Under the pieces are notes generated by a model. That model was not told the DNA's origin. It saw only the letters and a list, made by a program, of their open reading frames with translations, and did not search any database. 64,000 bases of DNA from a virus, in IMG/VR virus record IMGVR_UViG_3300009104_000009, positions 1-64,000 of that record, one strand, 5' to 3'. Within the stretch, counting starts at the first letter, position 1. Each line of letters starts with the position of its first letter. A program made the position numbers and the translations under genes. This document shows, piece after piece, positions 8,840 to 17,616 of this stretch.

Positions 8840-9394
8840 ATGGCAGATTTTAATGTAAATACGTTTACAAGTAAATTAAAAGGTGGGGGCGCCCGAACTA
8901 ACCTGATGTGGTGTACCATGACACCACCACAAGGTATAGCGGGAATGTCTAACTGGACATATCTGTGCAAAGCATCTCAAATACCCGCGTCAACAATTAC
9001 CGCAATCGAAGTACCATATTTTGGTAGAAATGTAAAAGTCGCAGGAGAAAGCAGAGAATTTGCTCCTATGACCACGACAGTAGTTCAGGATGAGGGATAT
9101 GCAATTTATAATGGGTTGGTTGATTGGATGCAAAAAATGAATGGCGCTATGAGTAACAAATCTCAATCAGGTTTATTCGCAAGTAGAGGAGCCTACACCA
9201 CTCAAATAACTCTAACAATGTATAAAAAAGATGGCACCAAAGATCAGGATTGGACATTCGTGAACTGTTGGCCATCTACAATGTCCTCAATCGATTTAAA
9301 TTGGGATAGTGTAAACACTATTCAAGAATTCACTGTTGACTGGCAATATGACTACTATTATCACGGACAAGCTAATATCAGTAAGGACGCTTAA
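8840..9394 (+). CDS. gp19: tail tube protein gp19 paralogue, copy 2
   Basis: 184 residues, clearly homologous to the preceding protein along its length: GGAR, YLCKASQIPASTI, YFGRNVKVAGE, TTTVVQDEGYAIY, and a closing DLNWDSVNTIQEFTVDWQYDYYY. It begins 26 bases after copy 1 with its own RBS. Either copy could be the major tube subunit, the other being a minor or alternative tube protein. A marine T4-like phage with two tube genes is plausible. Which copy dominates cannot be read from sequence. Confidence 0.88.
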   Translation: MADFNVNTFTSKLKGGGARTNLMWCTMTPPQGIAGMSNWTYLCKASQIPASTITAIEVPYFGRNVKVAGESREFAPMTTTVVQDEGYAIYNGLVDWMQKMNGAMSNKSQSGLFASRGAYTTQITLTMYKKDGTKDQDWTFVNCWPSTMSSIDLNWDSVNTIQEFTVDWQYDYYYHGQANISKDA

Positions 9395-9415
9395 ACCTCA
9401 ATCTAAAAATATATT

Positions 9416-11074
9416 ATGAAATTATTTGGATTTAATATTGAGAGAGATAAGAAGCCAGACATTCCTGCTCTGGCATTTCCGGAAAACGAAGAAGGTGCTA
9501 TTGAAGCAACTTCTGCAGGTGGAGCTTTCGCTTCCTACGTTGACATGGAAGCAACTGCTAAGACCGAAGCAGATTTAATTATGAAATACAGGGAAATGAT
9601 CGAACACCCTGAATGTGATCTTGCCGTTGAAAATATCCTCCAAGAAGCTATCATCACAAATCAAAACAGAAATCCAGTTGAATTAGATTTAACTCACACT
9701 GATCTATCTAAAAGTTTACAATCTAAACTCGAAGATGAATTTGATAATATTTTAAAAATGCTAGATTTTAATAATCAAGCTTATGATATTTTTAAAAGAT
9801 GGTATGTTGAAGGCAGATTATATTATCACGTAATGATAGATCCTAAAAATACTAAGGCCGGAATACAGGAACTCAGATTAATAGATTCCCTTAAAATTAA
9901 AAAGGTTAGAGAAGTTAAACCGGATCCTAGACAAGCACCGGGTACTTTTAAACTACCGAAATATTCCGAATATTATATTTTTAATGATAAAGGTTTGTTA
10001 ACCCCAAGTCAAATGGGCTTAAAGGTTGCACCCGATTCTGTTATAATGGCTCACTCAGGAGTAATGACTAAAGATAAAAAATATGTTATTTCTCATTTAC
10101 ATAAAGCCATTAAAGGTTTAAATCAATTAAGAATGTTAGAAGACGCAGTTGTAATTTATAGAATTGCGAGAGCACCCGAACGAAGAATTTTTTATATTGA
10201 TGTTGGTAATTTACCTAAAATGAAAGCCGAACAATATCTCAAAGATATTATGACTCGATATAAAAATAAATTAGTTTATGATGCCGCTACAGGTGATATA
10301 AAAGATGACAGACGACATCAATCAATGTTAGAAGATTACTGGCTCCCACGAAGAGAAGGTGGAAGAGGAACAGAAATTACAACTCTTCCCGGAGGACAAA
10401 ATCTAGGTGAGATGGAAGATGTTGATTATTTCAGAAGGAAATTATATCAATCATTAAATGTTCCATTGTCACGATTAGAAGCTGATACACCTTTTGTATT
10501 AGGTAGAGCATCAGAAATTAGTAGAGATGAATTAAAATTCTCGAGATTTATTGATAGAATTAGAATAAGATTTTCTCATTTATTTTATCAAATATTAGAA
10601 AAACAATTAATTCTTAAAAATATTATTCATACATCTGAATGGTCAAAATTAAGAGAAACCGTTAAATTTAATTATGCACTAGATAATCATTTTGCTGAAT
10701 TAAAATCTCAAGAATTAATGACAGACAGATTTAATATGATGAGAGATGTTGAAGAATTAGTTGGAACATATCTTTCCAGACAATATGTTAAAGATAATAT
10801 ATTGAGGCATACACCGGAAGAACAAAAGAAAATACAAAAAGAAATAGAAAAAGAGGCTAAAGAGGCAGAAGAAGACCAAGAAGCGCCTCCACAAGATGCT
10901 GGCCCAGGTGCTCCTGCGCCGGCGAATCAGATTAATGTTCAGCCTGGACAAGAACCGCCTCCGGAAGATGCGGACGCAGAACCAGCGCAACCTGAAGAAG
11001 TTAAACCAGAAATGCTCACAGGTGGAAGGTTATATAGCGTTCCCAATATAAATAAAAAAGTAAAACATGGTTGA
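9416..11074 (+). CDS. gp20: portal vertex protein gp20
   Basis: 552 residues, close to T4 gp20 (524). The dodecameric portal initiates prohead assembly and is the channel for packaging by gp17. Typical portal sequences include NPVELDLTHTDLS, RAPERRIFYIDVGNLPKMKAEQYL, and LGRASEISRDELKFSRFIDRIR. The C-terminal about 80 residues are Pro/Ala/Glu-rich and low complexity, an extension beyond the core fold. A consensus late promoter lies inside the last codons, and the small core gene overlaps its stop. Confidence 0.95.
   Translation: MKLFGFNIERDKKPDIPALAFPENEEGAIEATSAGGAFASYVDMEATAKTEADLIMKYREMIEHPECDLAVENILQEAIITNQNRNPVELDLTHTDLSKSLQSKLEDEFDNILKMLDFNNQAYDIFKRWYVEGRLYYHVMIDPKNTKAGIQELRLIDSLKIKKVREVKPDPRQAPGTFKLPKYSEYYIFNDKGLLTPSQMGLKVAPDSVIMAHSGVMTKDKKYVISHLHKAIKGLNQLRMLEDAVVIYRIARAPERRIFYIDVGNLPKMKAEQYLKDIMTRYKNKLVYDAATGDIKDDRRHQSMLEDYWLPRREGGRGTEITTLPGGQNLGEMEDVDYFRRKLYQSLNVPLSRLEADTPFVLGRASEISRDELKFSRFIDRIRIRFSHLFYQILEKQLILKNIIHTSEWSKLRETVKFNYALDNHFAELKSQELMTDRFNMMRDVEELVGTYLSRQYVKDNILRHTPEEQKKIQKEIEKEAKEAEEDQEAPPQDAGPGAPAPANQINVQPGQEPPPEDADAEPAQPEEVKPEMLTGGRLYSVPNINKKVKHG
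11047..11054 (+). promoter_or_regulatory. possible late promoter inside gp20 3' end
   Basis: Exact TATAAATA 13 bases before the ATG of the small gene at 11067. It is inside coding sequence, so chance occurrence in AT-rich DNA is possible. Confidence 0.45.
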
Positions 11075-11243
11075 AAATAAAGGTAGAGAAATTATAGCAA
11101 ATATGGTTGATGATATAATTCGAGGACGACCAAATGATGCGCGAGCAAAGACATTTGATGTTCTAAAAGACAGAACAACTACTAAAATAGATGAACTAAA
11201 AAAAGAATATAATTCTGAACTGTTTGATAAAGAAAATACTTAA
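11067..11243 (+). CDS. small prohead core protein candidate (gp67/68 position)
   Basis: 58 residues, too short for standard ORF calling. It starts MVENKGREIIANMVDDII and overlaps the gp20 stop by 8 bases. The pattern (a helix with DDII.G...DAR, a Thr-rich turn, then a Lys/Glu helix ending in an NSELFD segment) resembles short proteins encoded between portal and protease in many large phages, where T4 has prohead core genes 67 and 68. I infer a minor scaffold role from position and composition. Confidence 0.65.
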   Translation: MVENKGREIIANMVDDIIRGRPNDARAKTFDVLKDRTTTKIDELKKEYNSELFDKENT

Positions 11244-11261
11244 TCATAACCATAGAAATTG

Positions 11262-11269
11262 TATAAATA
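11262..11269 (+). promoter_or_regulatory. T4-type late promoter
   Basis: Exact TATAAATA in the non-coding gap 30 bases before the gene at 11299. It likely drives that gene and the gp21 protease. Confidence 0.75.
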
Positions 11270-11298
11270 AACATAACAATTCGAATTAGGTTACAAAC

Positions 11299-11565
11299 AT
11301 GAAAATACTGGCTGCGAATACTCAGAGTACAGCAACAAATTTAAGTTTAGGAAATGCAACTGCAGTTGCGGTTACTACTACTGCTGTCACATTAATATCT
11401 ATAATAGATAGTGACGGAACAGCATCAGGTACAGACGGAACTCTTGTTGGTTCTATTTCATTACCGGCCAATCAAGTACACATTATTCAAAAAGACGCTG
11501 ATCAATTTATCAAAGCTAGTGTAACAAACGCGCAATACACACCAATTGCTAGATACGGTTATTAA
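11299..11565 (+). CDS. small beta-rich protein, probable virion component
   Basis: 88 residues, Thr/Ala/Val-rich with few charges and several predicted short strands (AVAVTTTAVTLISII, GTLVGSISLPANQVHIIQKDADQFIKAS). This looks like a small beta-sandwich of the kind encoded among head genes of marine T4-like phages. It has a late promoter and sits between the core gene and gp21, so a head-decoration or core role is possible. No function recognised. Confidence 0.65.
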   Translation: MKILAANTQSTATNLSLGNATAVAVTTTAVTLISIIDSDGTASGTDGTLVGSISLPANQVHIIQKDADQFIKASVTNAQYTPIARYGY

Positions 11566-11574
11566 GGACAACAT

Positions 11575-12228
11575 ATGAAACTCATGTGCGAATTAATGGA
11601 AGATGTGGAAATGCTCATAGAAAAAGATGAGCATGATAAAAAAGAATACTTTATTAAAGGTGTATTTTTACAAGCAGAACAAAAGAATAGAAATGGAAGA
11701 GTCTATCCACTTAGCACAATGCAAAAAGAAGTGGATAGATATTCCAAACAGTATATAGATACTAACAGAGCTTTTGGTGAATTAGGCCATCCGGATGGTC
11801 CTACTATTAACCTCGAAAGAGTTTCTCACATGGTTAAGGAACTCAAACAAGATGGTCCAAACTTTGTTGGAAAAGCAAAAATCATGGAAACTCCTTATGG
11901 TAAAATTGTCAAAAATTTAATTGATGAAGGAGCTAAATTAGGAGTGAGTTCAAGAGGAATGGGTTCACTAAAAACATTGGGTGGATCACAAGTTGTACAA
12001 GATGATTTTCATTTAGCAACAGCCGGAGACATTGTTGCAGATCCCTCCGCCCCTATGGCTTTCGTAGAAGGTATCATGGAAGGTAGAGAATGGATTTGGG
12101 ATAATGGTATTTTAAAAGAAACGGATGTTCAAGAAATTAAAAACCAGATAGTTAAAGAATTTGCTAAGAAAACCAGAGACGAAACTGCTATTGTATCTTC
12201 GTTCGAAACGTTTTTATCAAAGCTTTAA
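11575..12228 (+). CDS. gp21: prohead core protease gp21
   Basis: 217 residues, T4 gp21 being about 212. This serine protease degrades the scaffold and cleaves gp23 and internal proteins after (L/I)xE-type sites during head maturation. The family signature is visible in NGRVYP, the catalytic-His region AFGELGHPDGPTIN, and the catalytic-Ser region GVSSRGMGSL. It lies between portal/core and scaffold genes as in T4. It starts 9 bases after the preceding gene. Confidence 0.95.
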   Translation: MKLMCELMEDVEMLIEKDEHDKKEYFIKGVFLQAEQKNRNGRVYPLSTMQKEVDRYSKQYIDTNRAFGELGHPDGPTINLERVSHMVKELKQDGPNFVGKAKIMETPYGKIVKNLIDEGAKLGVSSRGMGSLKTLGGSQVVQDDFHLATAGDIVADPSAPMAFVEGIMEGREWIWDNGILKETDVQEIKNQIVKEFAKKTRDETAIVSSFETFLSKL

Positions 12229-12231
12229 TTT

Positions 12232-12239
12232 TATAAATA
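12232..12239 (+). promoter_or_regulatory. T4-type late promoter upstream of gp22
   Basis: Exact TATAAATA just after the gp21 stop and 45 bases upstream of the chosen gp22 start. Confidence 0.8.
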
Positions 12240-12283
12240 ATATAACAGTAACTATTATTCTATCATAGATGAGGAGAATGCAA

Positions 12284-13609
12284 ATGTCTGAACAAGAAAC
12301 TGCCGCGGCTGAACAAGGTGTTGAGCAGCAGACTCTTGCCACAAGTGTGAACGAACTAGAAACATTAGCTCAACAAGCATTGGAATTAGACGGCGAGGCA
12401 AGGGAAGAGCTCGTTGAACAGATTAAATCAAAATGCGAAGAAGAAGGGCTATCGGCCACTGAGACTGATGATTTGTTGGAAGAGATAGGTCTTGTTCAGG
12501 AAGCACGTAAGGTACAAGAGGACAGTAAAAATCAACCCGGACCTGGAAAAGGTGGTAAAGACGGAGAAGGACCCGCTGCTCAAAAAGTTGAGAAAGCAGA
12601 TCCTAAAGGTCATGCCGTTCCTGGTTCTGGTACCGCCATGGGTAATCCTGTTAAAGGTAAAGTAAAAAATGCCGATAAAGGTGAACCGATGGATAAAGTA
12701 AAAGAAGATAACGATTCAATGCCAAAAACCAAAGCTGGTATGATGGCTGCTGTCTACGAAAGACTCGGTAAACTGAAAAAAGATCAGATTGCTGACAATT
12801 ACGAGACTATTCTCAAATCTCTAGCTATTCAAGAAAGTACAGACGAAGAAGCTTCAGATTCTAAGCCTTTAGATGTTAAAGATGATATTGACGCTTTAAC
12901 TGAAGGCGAGGAACTTTCTGATGAATTCAAATCTAAAGCAAGTACAATTTTTGAAGCGGCTGTCCAAGCTAAAGTCAATCAAGTTATGATTGAAAGAGAG
13001 CAGGAATTAGAAGAGCAAATGAATCAGCGCTTGACCGAAGAACTTGATTCTTATGTTCAAGAAATCGTAGAGAAAGTTGATAACTATCTCAATTACGTTT
13101 CCGAGGAATGGGTTAAAGATAATAAATTGGCCATCGAAAAAGGAATTCGCTCAGAACTGACCGAAGGATTCCTCGTTGGACTGAAGAACCTGTTCACTGA
13201 GCATTACATTACTATTCCAGAAGAGAAAGTGGATGTAGTAGATGATCTGTTCGGAAAAGTCGAAGACTTGGAAAAAGAATTGAACGAACAAGTTCAGAAA
13301 AACGTTGATGCTCAAACAGAGCTCACACAAATGAAAAAAGATAAAGTCTTATCAACATTGACACAAGACTTAACTGAGACCCAGAAAGAAAAAGTGGCAG
13401 AATTAGCTGAAAATGTTGAAGCTGACGATGCAGAAGAGTACGAACAAAAAGTAGAAGTACTCAAAGAAAATTACTTTCCCGCAGAAGATAAGAAAGTTGC
13501 TCTGGTCGAAGACGTAGAAACATCAAACAATGACGATGAAAGTGATACAGAAGCTGTTCCGCAAGGAATGGAAAAGTATATGTCAGCTATTTCAAGACAT
13601 GTTAGATAA
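12284..13609 (+). CDS. gp22: prohead scaffold core protein gp22
   Basis: 441 residues from ATG 12284. The upstream ATG at 12269 overlaps the Shine-Dalgarno GAGGAG (12271-12276), which is correctly spaced for 12284. The protein is highly acidic, helical and coiled-coil rich, with a Gly/Lys/Pro linker around residues 85-140 and long Glu/Gln/Lys helices (EQELEEQMNQRLTEELDSYV) in the middle. Position between gp21 and gp23 and composition identify the scaffold, which gp21 digests before DNA entry. It is considerably longer than T4 gp22 (about 270). Confidence 0.9.
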   Translation: MSEQETAAAEQGVEQQTLATSVNELETLAQQALELDGEAREELVEQIKSKCEEEGLSATETDDLLEEIGLVQEARKVQEDSKNQPGPGKGGKDGEGPAAQKVEKADPKGHAVPGSGTAMGNPVKGKVKNADKGEPMDKVKEDNDSMPKTKAGMMAAVYERLGKLKKDQIADNYETILKSLAIQESTDEEASDSKPLDVKDDIDALTEGEELSDEFKSKASTIFEAAVQAKVNQVMIEREQELEEQMNQRLTEELDSYVQEIVEKVDNYLNYVSEEWVKDNKLAIEKGIRSELTEGFLVGLKNLFTEHYITIPEEKVDVVDDLFGKVEDLEKELNEQVQKNVDAQTELTQMKKDKVLSTLTQDLTETQKEKVAELAENVEADDAEEYEQKVEVLKENYFPAEDKKVALVEDVETSNNDDESDTEAVPQGMEKYMSAISRHVR

Positions 13610-13628
13610 TATTAATTAATATTTTTTT
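13608..13628 (+). terminator. AT-only palindrome with T-run after gp22
   Basis: A perfect 16-base palindrome AATATTAATTAATATT (13608-13623) runs directly into a T-run. With no G or C in the stem it would be a weak terminator at best; it may attenuate transcription between gp22 and gp23. Confidence 0.3.
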
Positions 13629-13664
13629 AAAACAAATTTTATTGATAAACACAGGAGATTAACA

Positions 13665-14996
13665 ATGTTTTTATCTGAAAACTTACAAGAAAAATGGGGT
13701 CCCGTTCTTGACCATCCTGATCTTCCTCAGATAAAAGATTCTTATAGAAAAGCAGTAACAGCTGTTTTACTTGAGAATGAGGAAAAATCAATCATGGAAG
13801 AAGGTGGTTCTTCTATTTTATTTGAAGCAGCTCCTGCAAACGCTGTTGGTGCCGGTATGGGTACTACAGCCGGAAATATTAAAGGTTATGATCCTGTACT
13901 TATTTCCCTAGTTCGCAGAAGTATGCCTCTCTTAATCGCATACGATGTGTGCGGTGTTCAGCCTATGACAGGTCCGACTGGCTTGATTTTCGCCATGAAG
14001 TCCCGTTATTCCAGTCAAACTGGTTCAGAAGCACTTTTCAGTGAAGCTGATTCTGGTATTTCAGGTGGAAAAGCTGGCGCTTCTTCAGCACACACAGCTA
14101 ATGGTAACCCAGCAGCTGCCGCTTCTAGTTCAACTGCATATCTCCCAGGTCGTGGAATGACTACGGCACTTGGTGAAGCACTTGGCGATTCGGCTTCCAA
14201 TGCTTTCGCAGAAATGGCCTTCTCAATTGATAAGGTAACTGTTACAGCGAAGACACGTGCACTCAAAGGTGAGTACACAATGGAACTCGCTCAAGACTTG
14301 AAAGCAATTCATGGTCTTGATGCCGAAACTGAACTTTCCAACATTTTGAGTTCAGAGATTCTGGCAGAAATTAACCGCGAAGTTATCCGCACAATTTACG
14401 GTAACGCCAAAACTGGTGCCCAGAACAACGTAGCCACTGCCGGTACATTCGATATGGATGTAGATTCAAACGGTCGTTGGATGGTTGAAAAATTCAAGGG
14501 TCTGATGTTCCAGATTGAGCGCGAAGCTAATGCAATCGGGCACGACACTCGTAGAGGAAAAGGTAATATCCTTATGACTTCTTCAGATGTTGCTTCCGCA
14601 CTGCAAATGGCTGGTGTACTTGATTACACACCTGCTCTTTCCGGTAACGATTCCATTAATGTTGACGACACTCAGTCAACTTTTGCTGGAACACTTAACG
14701 GACGTTACAAAGTATATGTTGATCCATATGCAACTATTCAAGACACCAACTGGTTCGTTCTTGGATATAAAGGTTCCAGTGCTTATGACGCCGGACTTTT
14801 CTACTGCCCATACGTTCCACTACAAATGGTACGTGCGGTTGGTGAGAATAACTTCCAGCCAAAGATTGGATTCAAAACACGATACGGAATGGTATCGAAT
14901 CCTTTCTCCACAGGAACAGCTGCTTCCAGTGATGGATCACTCACTTACAACACCAACGTTTATTACAGGCGATGTCTCGTTACAAACTTGATGTAA
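13665..14996 (+). CDS. gp23: major capsid protein gp23
   Basis: 443 residues, HK97-fold capsid protein of the T4 family. Strong family features: LVRRSMPLLIAYDVCGVQPMTGPTGLIF, KTRALKGEYTMELAQDLKA, and the conserved C-terminus. A gp21-type cleavage site is visible after L52-F53-E54, giving a mature N-terminus AAPANAVG that aligns with the T4 mature start. Codon use is noticeably less AT-rich than in the accessory genes, as expected for a highly expressed gene. RBS CAGGAG. A strong terminator follows. Confidence 0.97.
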   Translation: MFLSENLQEKWGPVLDHPDLPQIKDSYRKAVTAVLLENEEKSIMEEGGSSILFEAAPANAVGAGMGTTAGNIKGYDPVLISLVRRSMPLLIAYDVCGVQPMTGPTGLIFAMKSRYSSQTGSEALFSEADSGISGGKAGASSAHTANGNPAAAASSSTAYLPGRGMTTALGEALGDSASNAFAEMAFSIDKVTVTAKTRALKGEYTMELAQDLKAIHGLDAETELSNILSSEILAEINREVIRTIYGNAKTGAQNNVATAGTFDMDVDSNGRWMVEKFKGLMFQIEREANAIGHDTRRGKGNILMTSSDVASALQMAGVLDYTPALSGNDSINVDDTQSTFAGTLNGRYKVYVDPYATIQDTNWFVLGYKGSSAYDAGLFYCPYVPLQMVRAVGENNFQPKIGFKTRYGMVSNPFSTGTAASSDGSLTYNTNVYYRRCLVTNLM

Positions 14997-15017
14997 TTCT
15001 TGTATTAAATTAAGTGA

Positions 15018-15025
15018 TATAAATA
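15018..15025 (+). promoter_or_regulatory. T4-type late promoter after gp23
   Basis: Exact TATAAATA placed immediately before the terminator hairpin, so transcripts starting here (about 15031) would begin within the left arm and could not form the full terminator. It would drive the gp3-like gene at 15079. Confidence 0.7.
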
Positions 15026-15061
15026 AGGGTAAGAGGTTTAATTACTTCTTACCCTTTTTTT
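15025..15061 (+). terminator. strong intrinsic terminator after gp23
   Basis: Left arm AAGGGTAAGAGG (15025-15036), 8-base loop, right arm CTTCTTACCCTT (15045-15056): a 12-base-pair stem with one G-T pair, followed by T-residues to 15061. This is the clearest rho-independent terminator in the window and ends the major capsid transcript. Confidence 0.9.
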
Positions 15062-15078
15062 ATGCTCAACGAGGTATT

Positions 15079-15606
15079 ATGGCAACAGCATCACCAACCG
15101 GAAAACTCGGTTCAGATAATATAAATTACCTTTCACCCACCGGCTTTAGATTCATGTGTAATGCTCTGCCGGAAACTCAATTTTATTGTCAAACAGCTAA
15201 TTTACCAGGTGTTTCAATATCAGAAATACCAGTAGCAGCTATGCATAGACAACATTATGTTGCTGGTGATAATGTAACATTTGATGAATTTATGATTACA
15301 ATAATATTAGATGAATATTTAAAAAACTGGGAAGAAATCCAAAAATGGATACTTGGCTTAGGTAAACCTTTCGGTTTTGAAGAATATGAAAAACGTAAAA
15401 CCGCAGGACTTGATACAAATGGTCAATTGTTTGTTTTGACAGGTTCTAAAAACCCTTCACTAAGATTTGATTTTTATAATCTATGGCCGAAATCTATAAG
15501 TTCTATTCAATTCGATATAATGCAAACCGATGTTGTATATTCAACATGTGATGTAACTTTTCAATATAACTATTATACAATGACAAGGTTAAACGACCCC
15601 ACATAA
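15079..15606 (+). CDS. gp3: tail completion/sheath stabiliser gp3-like, tube-fold protein
   Basis: 175 residues, the size of T4 gp3. The sequence NYLSPTGFRFMCNALPETQFYCQTANLPGVSI followed by GDNVTFDEFMITIILDEYLKNWEEI is characteristic of the marine T4-like protein annotated as tail completion and sheath stabiliser and encoded between gp23 and UvsY. The overall pattern resembles a tail-tube fold (compare 8238 and 8840), so an alternative is a third tube-like protein or tail-tube cap. It is expressed from the late promoter at 15018. Confidence 0.75.
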   Translation: MATASPTGKLGSDNINYLSPTGFRFMCNALPETQFYCQTANLPGVSISEIPVAAMHRQHYVAGDNVTFDEFMITIILDEYLKNWEEIQKWILGLGKPFGFEEYEKRKTAGLDTNGQLFVLTGSKNPSLRFDFYNLWPKSISSIQFDIMQTDVVYSTCDVTFQYNYYTMTRLNDPT

Positions 15607-15612
15607 AACATT

Positions 15613-16056
15613 ATGAAATTAAGTGACATTCAAACAATGTGGCAAAAAGATTGCCAGGTTGATGATACAAAATTAGACGCAGAATTATTAAAGCTCCCTA
15701 ATCTTCATAGTAAATATCTAGGAATTTATAACGACGAATCTCTTGCTCAAAAGAAATTATTTTTTGAAAATAAAAGACTTTTAAAATTTAAAACTATTTG
15801 GTATGCCGGAAAGATGAGTGAGGAAGAATTAGAAGAGCTCGGTTGGGAACAATTCAGTATTAAAATCATTAAAGGATATGAACCTAAAATAGAAACATAT
15901 CTAGCAGGTGATGATGATTTAATCGAAGCAAATCAAAAATTCGAATATCAAAAAATTAAAGTTGAATTTTTAGAGTCAATTATTAAGTCCCTAAATACTA
16001 GAGGATATAATATTAAAGCAGCAATTGACTTTTTACGTTTTACGATGGGACAATGA
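15613..16056 (+). CDS. uvsY: UvsY-like recombination mediator
   Basis: 147 residues, near T4 UvsY (137). UvsY loads UvsX recombinase on gp32-coated single-stranded DNA during recombination-dependent replication. The protein starts MKLSDIQTMWQKDCQVDDTKLD and contains LPNLHSKYLGIYNDESL, matching the family pattern. The gene overlaps uvsW by 4 bases (ATGA), the conserved uvsY-uvsW order of marine T4-like phages. UvsX itself is not in this window. Confidence 0.88.
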   Translation: MKLSDIQTMWQKDCQVDDTKLDAELLKLPNLHSKYLGIYNDESLAQKKLFFENKRLLKFKTIWYAGKMSEEELEELGWEQFSIKIIKGYEPKIETYLAGDDDLIEANQKFEYQKIKVEFLESIIKSLNTRGYNIKAAIDFLRFTMGQ

Positions 16057-17501
16057 TATTAAAGAAAATTGATGATGTCCACTTATTAGTGGAATGTGAT
16101 AGAAGTCAAGCAGCTGAATTAAACGATTATTTTACGTTTGAAGTTCCGAATGCTAGATTTACACCATCTTATAAGAATGGTTTTTGGGACGGTAAGATTA
16201 GACTATTTGATGTAAGAACCAGGAGATTATATTATGGGTTGGCGGAATATGTTAAAAAATTCTGTGAAATCGGAGACTACGATTTACAAGTTGATAAAAG
16301 CTTTACGTTCGGTGATAGTGATTACACTTATAATAATAGCACTGAATTATTTAAGCAATTCTCTTTAAGTTTAGAACCTAGAGATTATCAACTAAAAGCT
16401 GTAACTCATTGTATTCAGAATGATAGATGTTTACTTATATCCCCAACTGCTTCTGGTAAATCTCTTATAATTTATTTACTTTTAAGGTATTATAATACAA
16501 GGAGTCTTATAGTGGTACCAACTGTATCATTAACACAACAGATGTATACAGATTTTCAAGAATATAGTAAAGACTGGGACGTAGAAAAACATTGTCATAT
16601 TATAAGTGCTGGTGCGGAAAAAGAAACCGATAAACCAGTAGTTATATCAACCTGGCAATCAATATATGGCTTACCTAAAAGCTATTTTGAAAGGTTCGAA
16701 TTCATGGTAGGTGATGAAGCTCATCTATTTAAAGCCAAATCTTTAACCTCTGTAATGAGCAAATTAAAAAAATGCAGACGTAAATTTGGTACAACGGGTA
16801 CATTAGATGATACTCAAACTCACAAGTTAATTCTTGAGGGATTATTCGGTCCAATTTTTAATGTAACACAAACAAAAGATTTAATTGATGCAGGTTATCT
16901 TTCTAAATTTTCTATTAAAGCTCTGATTTTAACTTACACTGAAGAAGTGAAAGCTGAATGTAAAGGTTTTTCATATCAAGATGAAATGGATTATATAGTA
17001 ACACATCCTAAAAGAAATAAATTCATTAGAAATCTTGCATGTGATCAACAAGGAAATACTTTACTTTTATTCCAATTCGTTGAAAAACATGGCAAAGTAT
17101 TATATAATATAATAAAAGAAAAAGTGGGAGAGAATAGAAAAGTATTTTTTGTATATGGAGGAGTTGATGGATCAGATAGAGAAGAAATTAGAAAAATCAC
17201 AGAAAAAGAAAAAGATGCAATCATCGTTGCAAGTTTTGGTACCTTTAGTACTGGTATCAATATTAGGAATCTTCATAACATCATTTTTGCTAGTCCTACT
17301 AAGTCTAAAATAAGAAACTTACAATCAATAGGAAGAGGATTAAGAAAAGGTGATAATAAAGAGGAAGCGACTTTGTTTGATATAGCTGATGATTTGTCTT
17401 ATAAATCTTATACTAATTACACTCTCAAACATTTTAAAGAAAGAATCAATCAATATAATGAACAACAATTTAAATACAACATGTTTCACATTAGGATATA
17501 A
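16053..17501 (+). CDS. uvsW: UvsW-like helicase
   Basis: 482 residues, T4 UvsW being about 500. This superfamily 2 helicase remodels branched DNA and R-loops and helps the switch to recombination-dependent replication. An N-terminal substrate-binding domain is followed by Q-motif-like PRDYQLKAV, Walker A SPTASGKS, DEAH box GDEAHLF, a TGTLDD motif III and the motif VI QSIGRGLRKG. It is translationally coupled to uvsY by ATGA overlap. Confidence 0.95.
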   Translation: MILKKIDDVHLLVECDRSQAAELNDYFTFEVPNARFTPSYKNGFWDGKIRLFDVRTRRLYYGLAEYVKKFCEIGDYDLQVDKSFTFGDSDYTYNNSTELFKQFSLSLEPRDYQLKAVTHCIQNDRCLLISPTASGKSLIIYLLLRYYNTRSLIVVPTVSLTQQMYTDFQEYSKDWDVEKHCHIISAGAEKETDKPVVISTWQSIYGLPKSYFERFEFMVGDEAHLFKAKSLTSVMSKLKKCRRKFGTTGTLDDTQTHKLILEGLFGPIFNVTQTKDLIDAGYLSKFSIKALILTYTEEVKAECKGFSYQDEMDYIVTHPKRNKFIRNLACDQQGNTLLLFQFVEKHGKVLYNIIKEKVGENRKVFFVYGGVDGSDREEIRKITEKEKDAIIVASFGTFSTGINIRNLHNIIFASPTKSKIRNLQSIGRGLRKGDNKEEATLFDIADDLSYKSYTNYTLKHFKERINQYNEQQFKYNMFHIRI

Positions 17502-17577
17502 TATATATTTTCCCGTTGGCATCAACATTAAATATTATAACATGTTTTTAAAAAAATGTCAACCCGTAAATTAATCC

Positions 17578-17606
17578 TTGATATTATTAAAGAAATTAGG
17601 TATAAT
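17578..17606 (+). promoter_or_regulatory. sigma70-type promoter with very short leader
   Basis: TTGATA (17578-17583), 17-base spacer, TATAAT (17601-17606), a near-consensus host-type promoter. The ATG of the next gene is only 11 bases past the start of the gap (17617), so the transcript would be almost leaderless. It suggests early expression of the gene at 17617. Confidence 0.75.
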
Positions 17607-17616
17607 ATAGGCAATT

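Noticed and set aside
14587-14991. Plus-strand ORF of 134 codons inside gp23
   Set aside because: It is in another frame of the major capsid gene and shows no coding character.
17502-17577. Possible terminator in the gap after uvsW
   Set aside because: Only an imperfect AT-rich inverted repeat with a mismatch and no G/C-containing stem.
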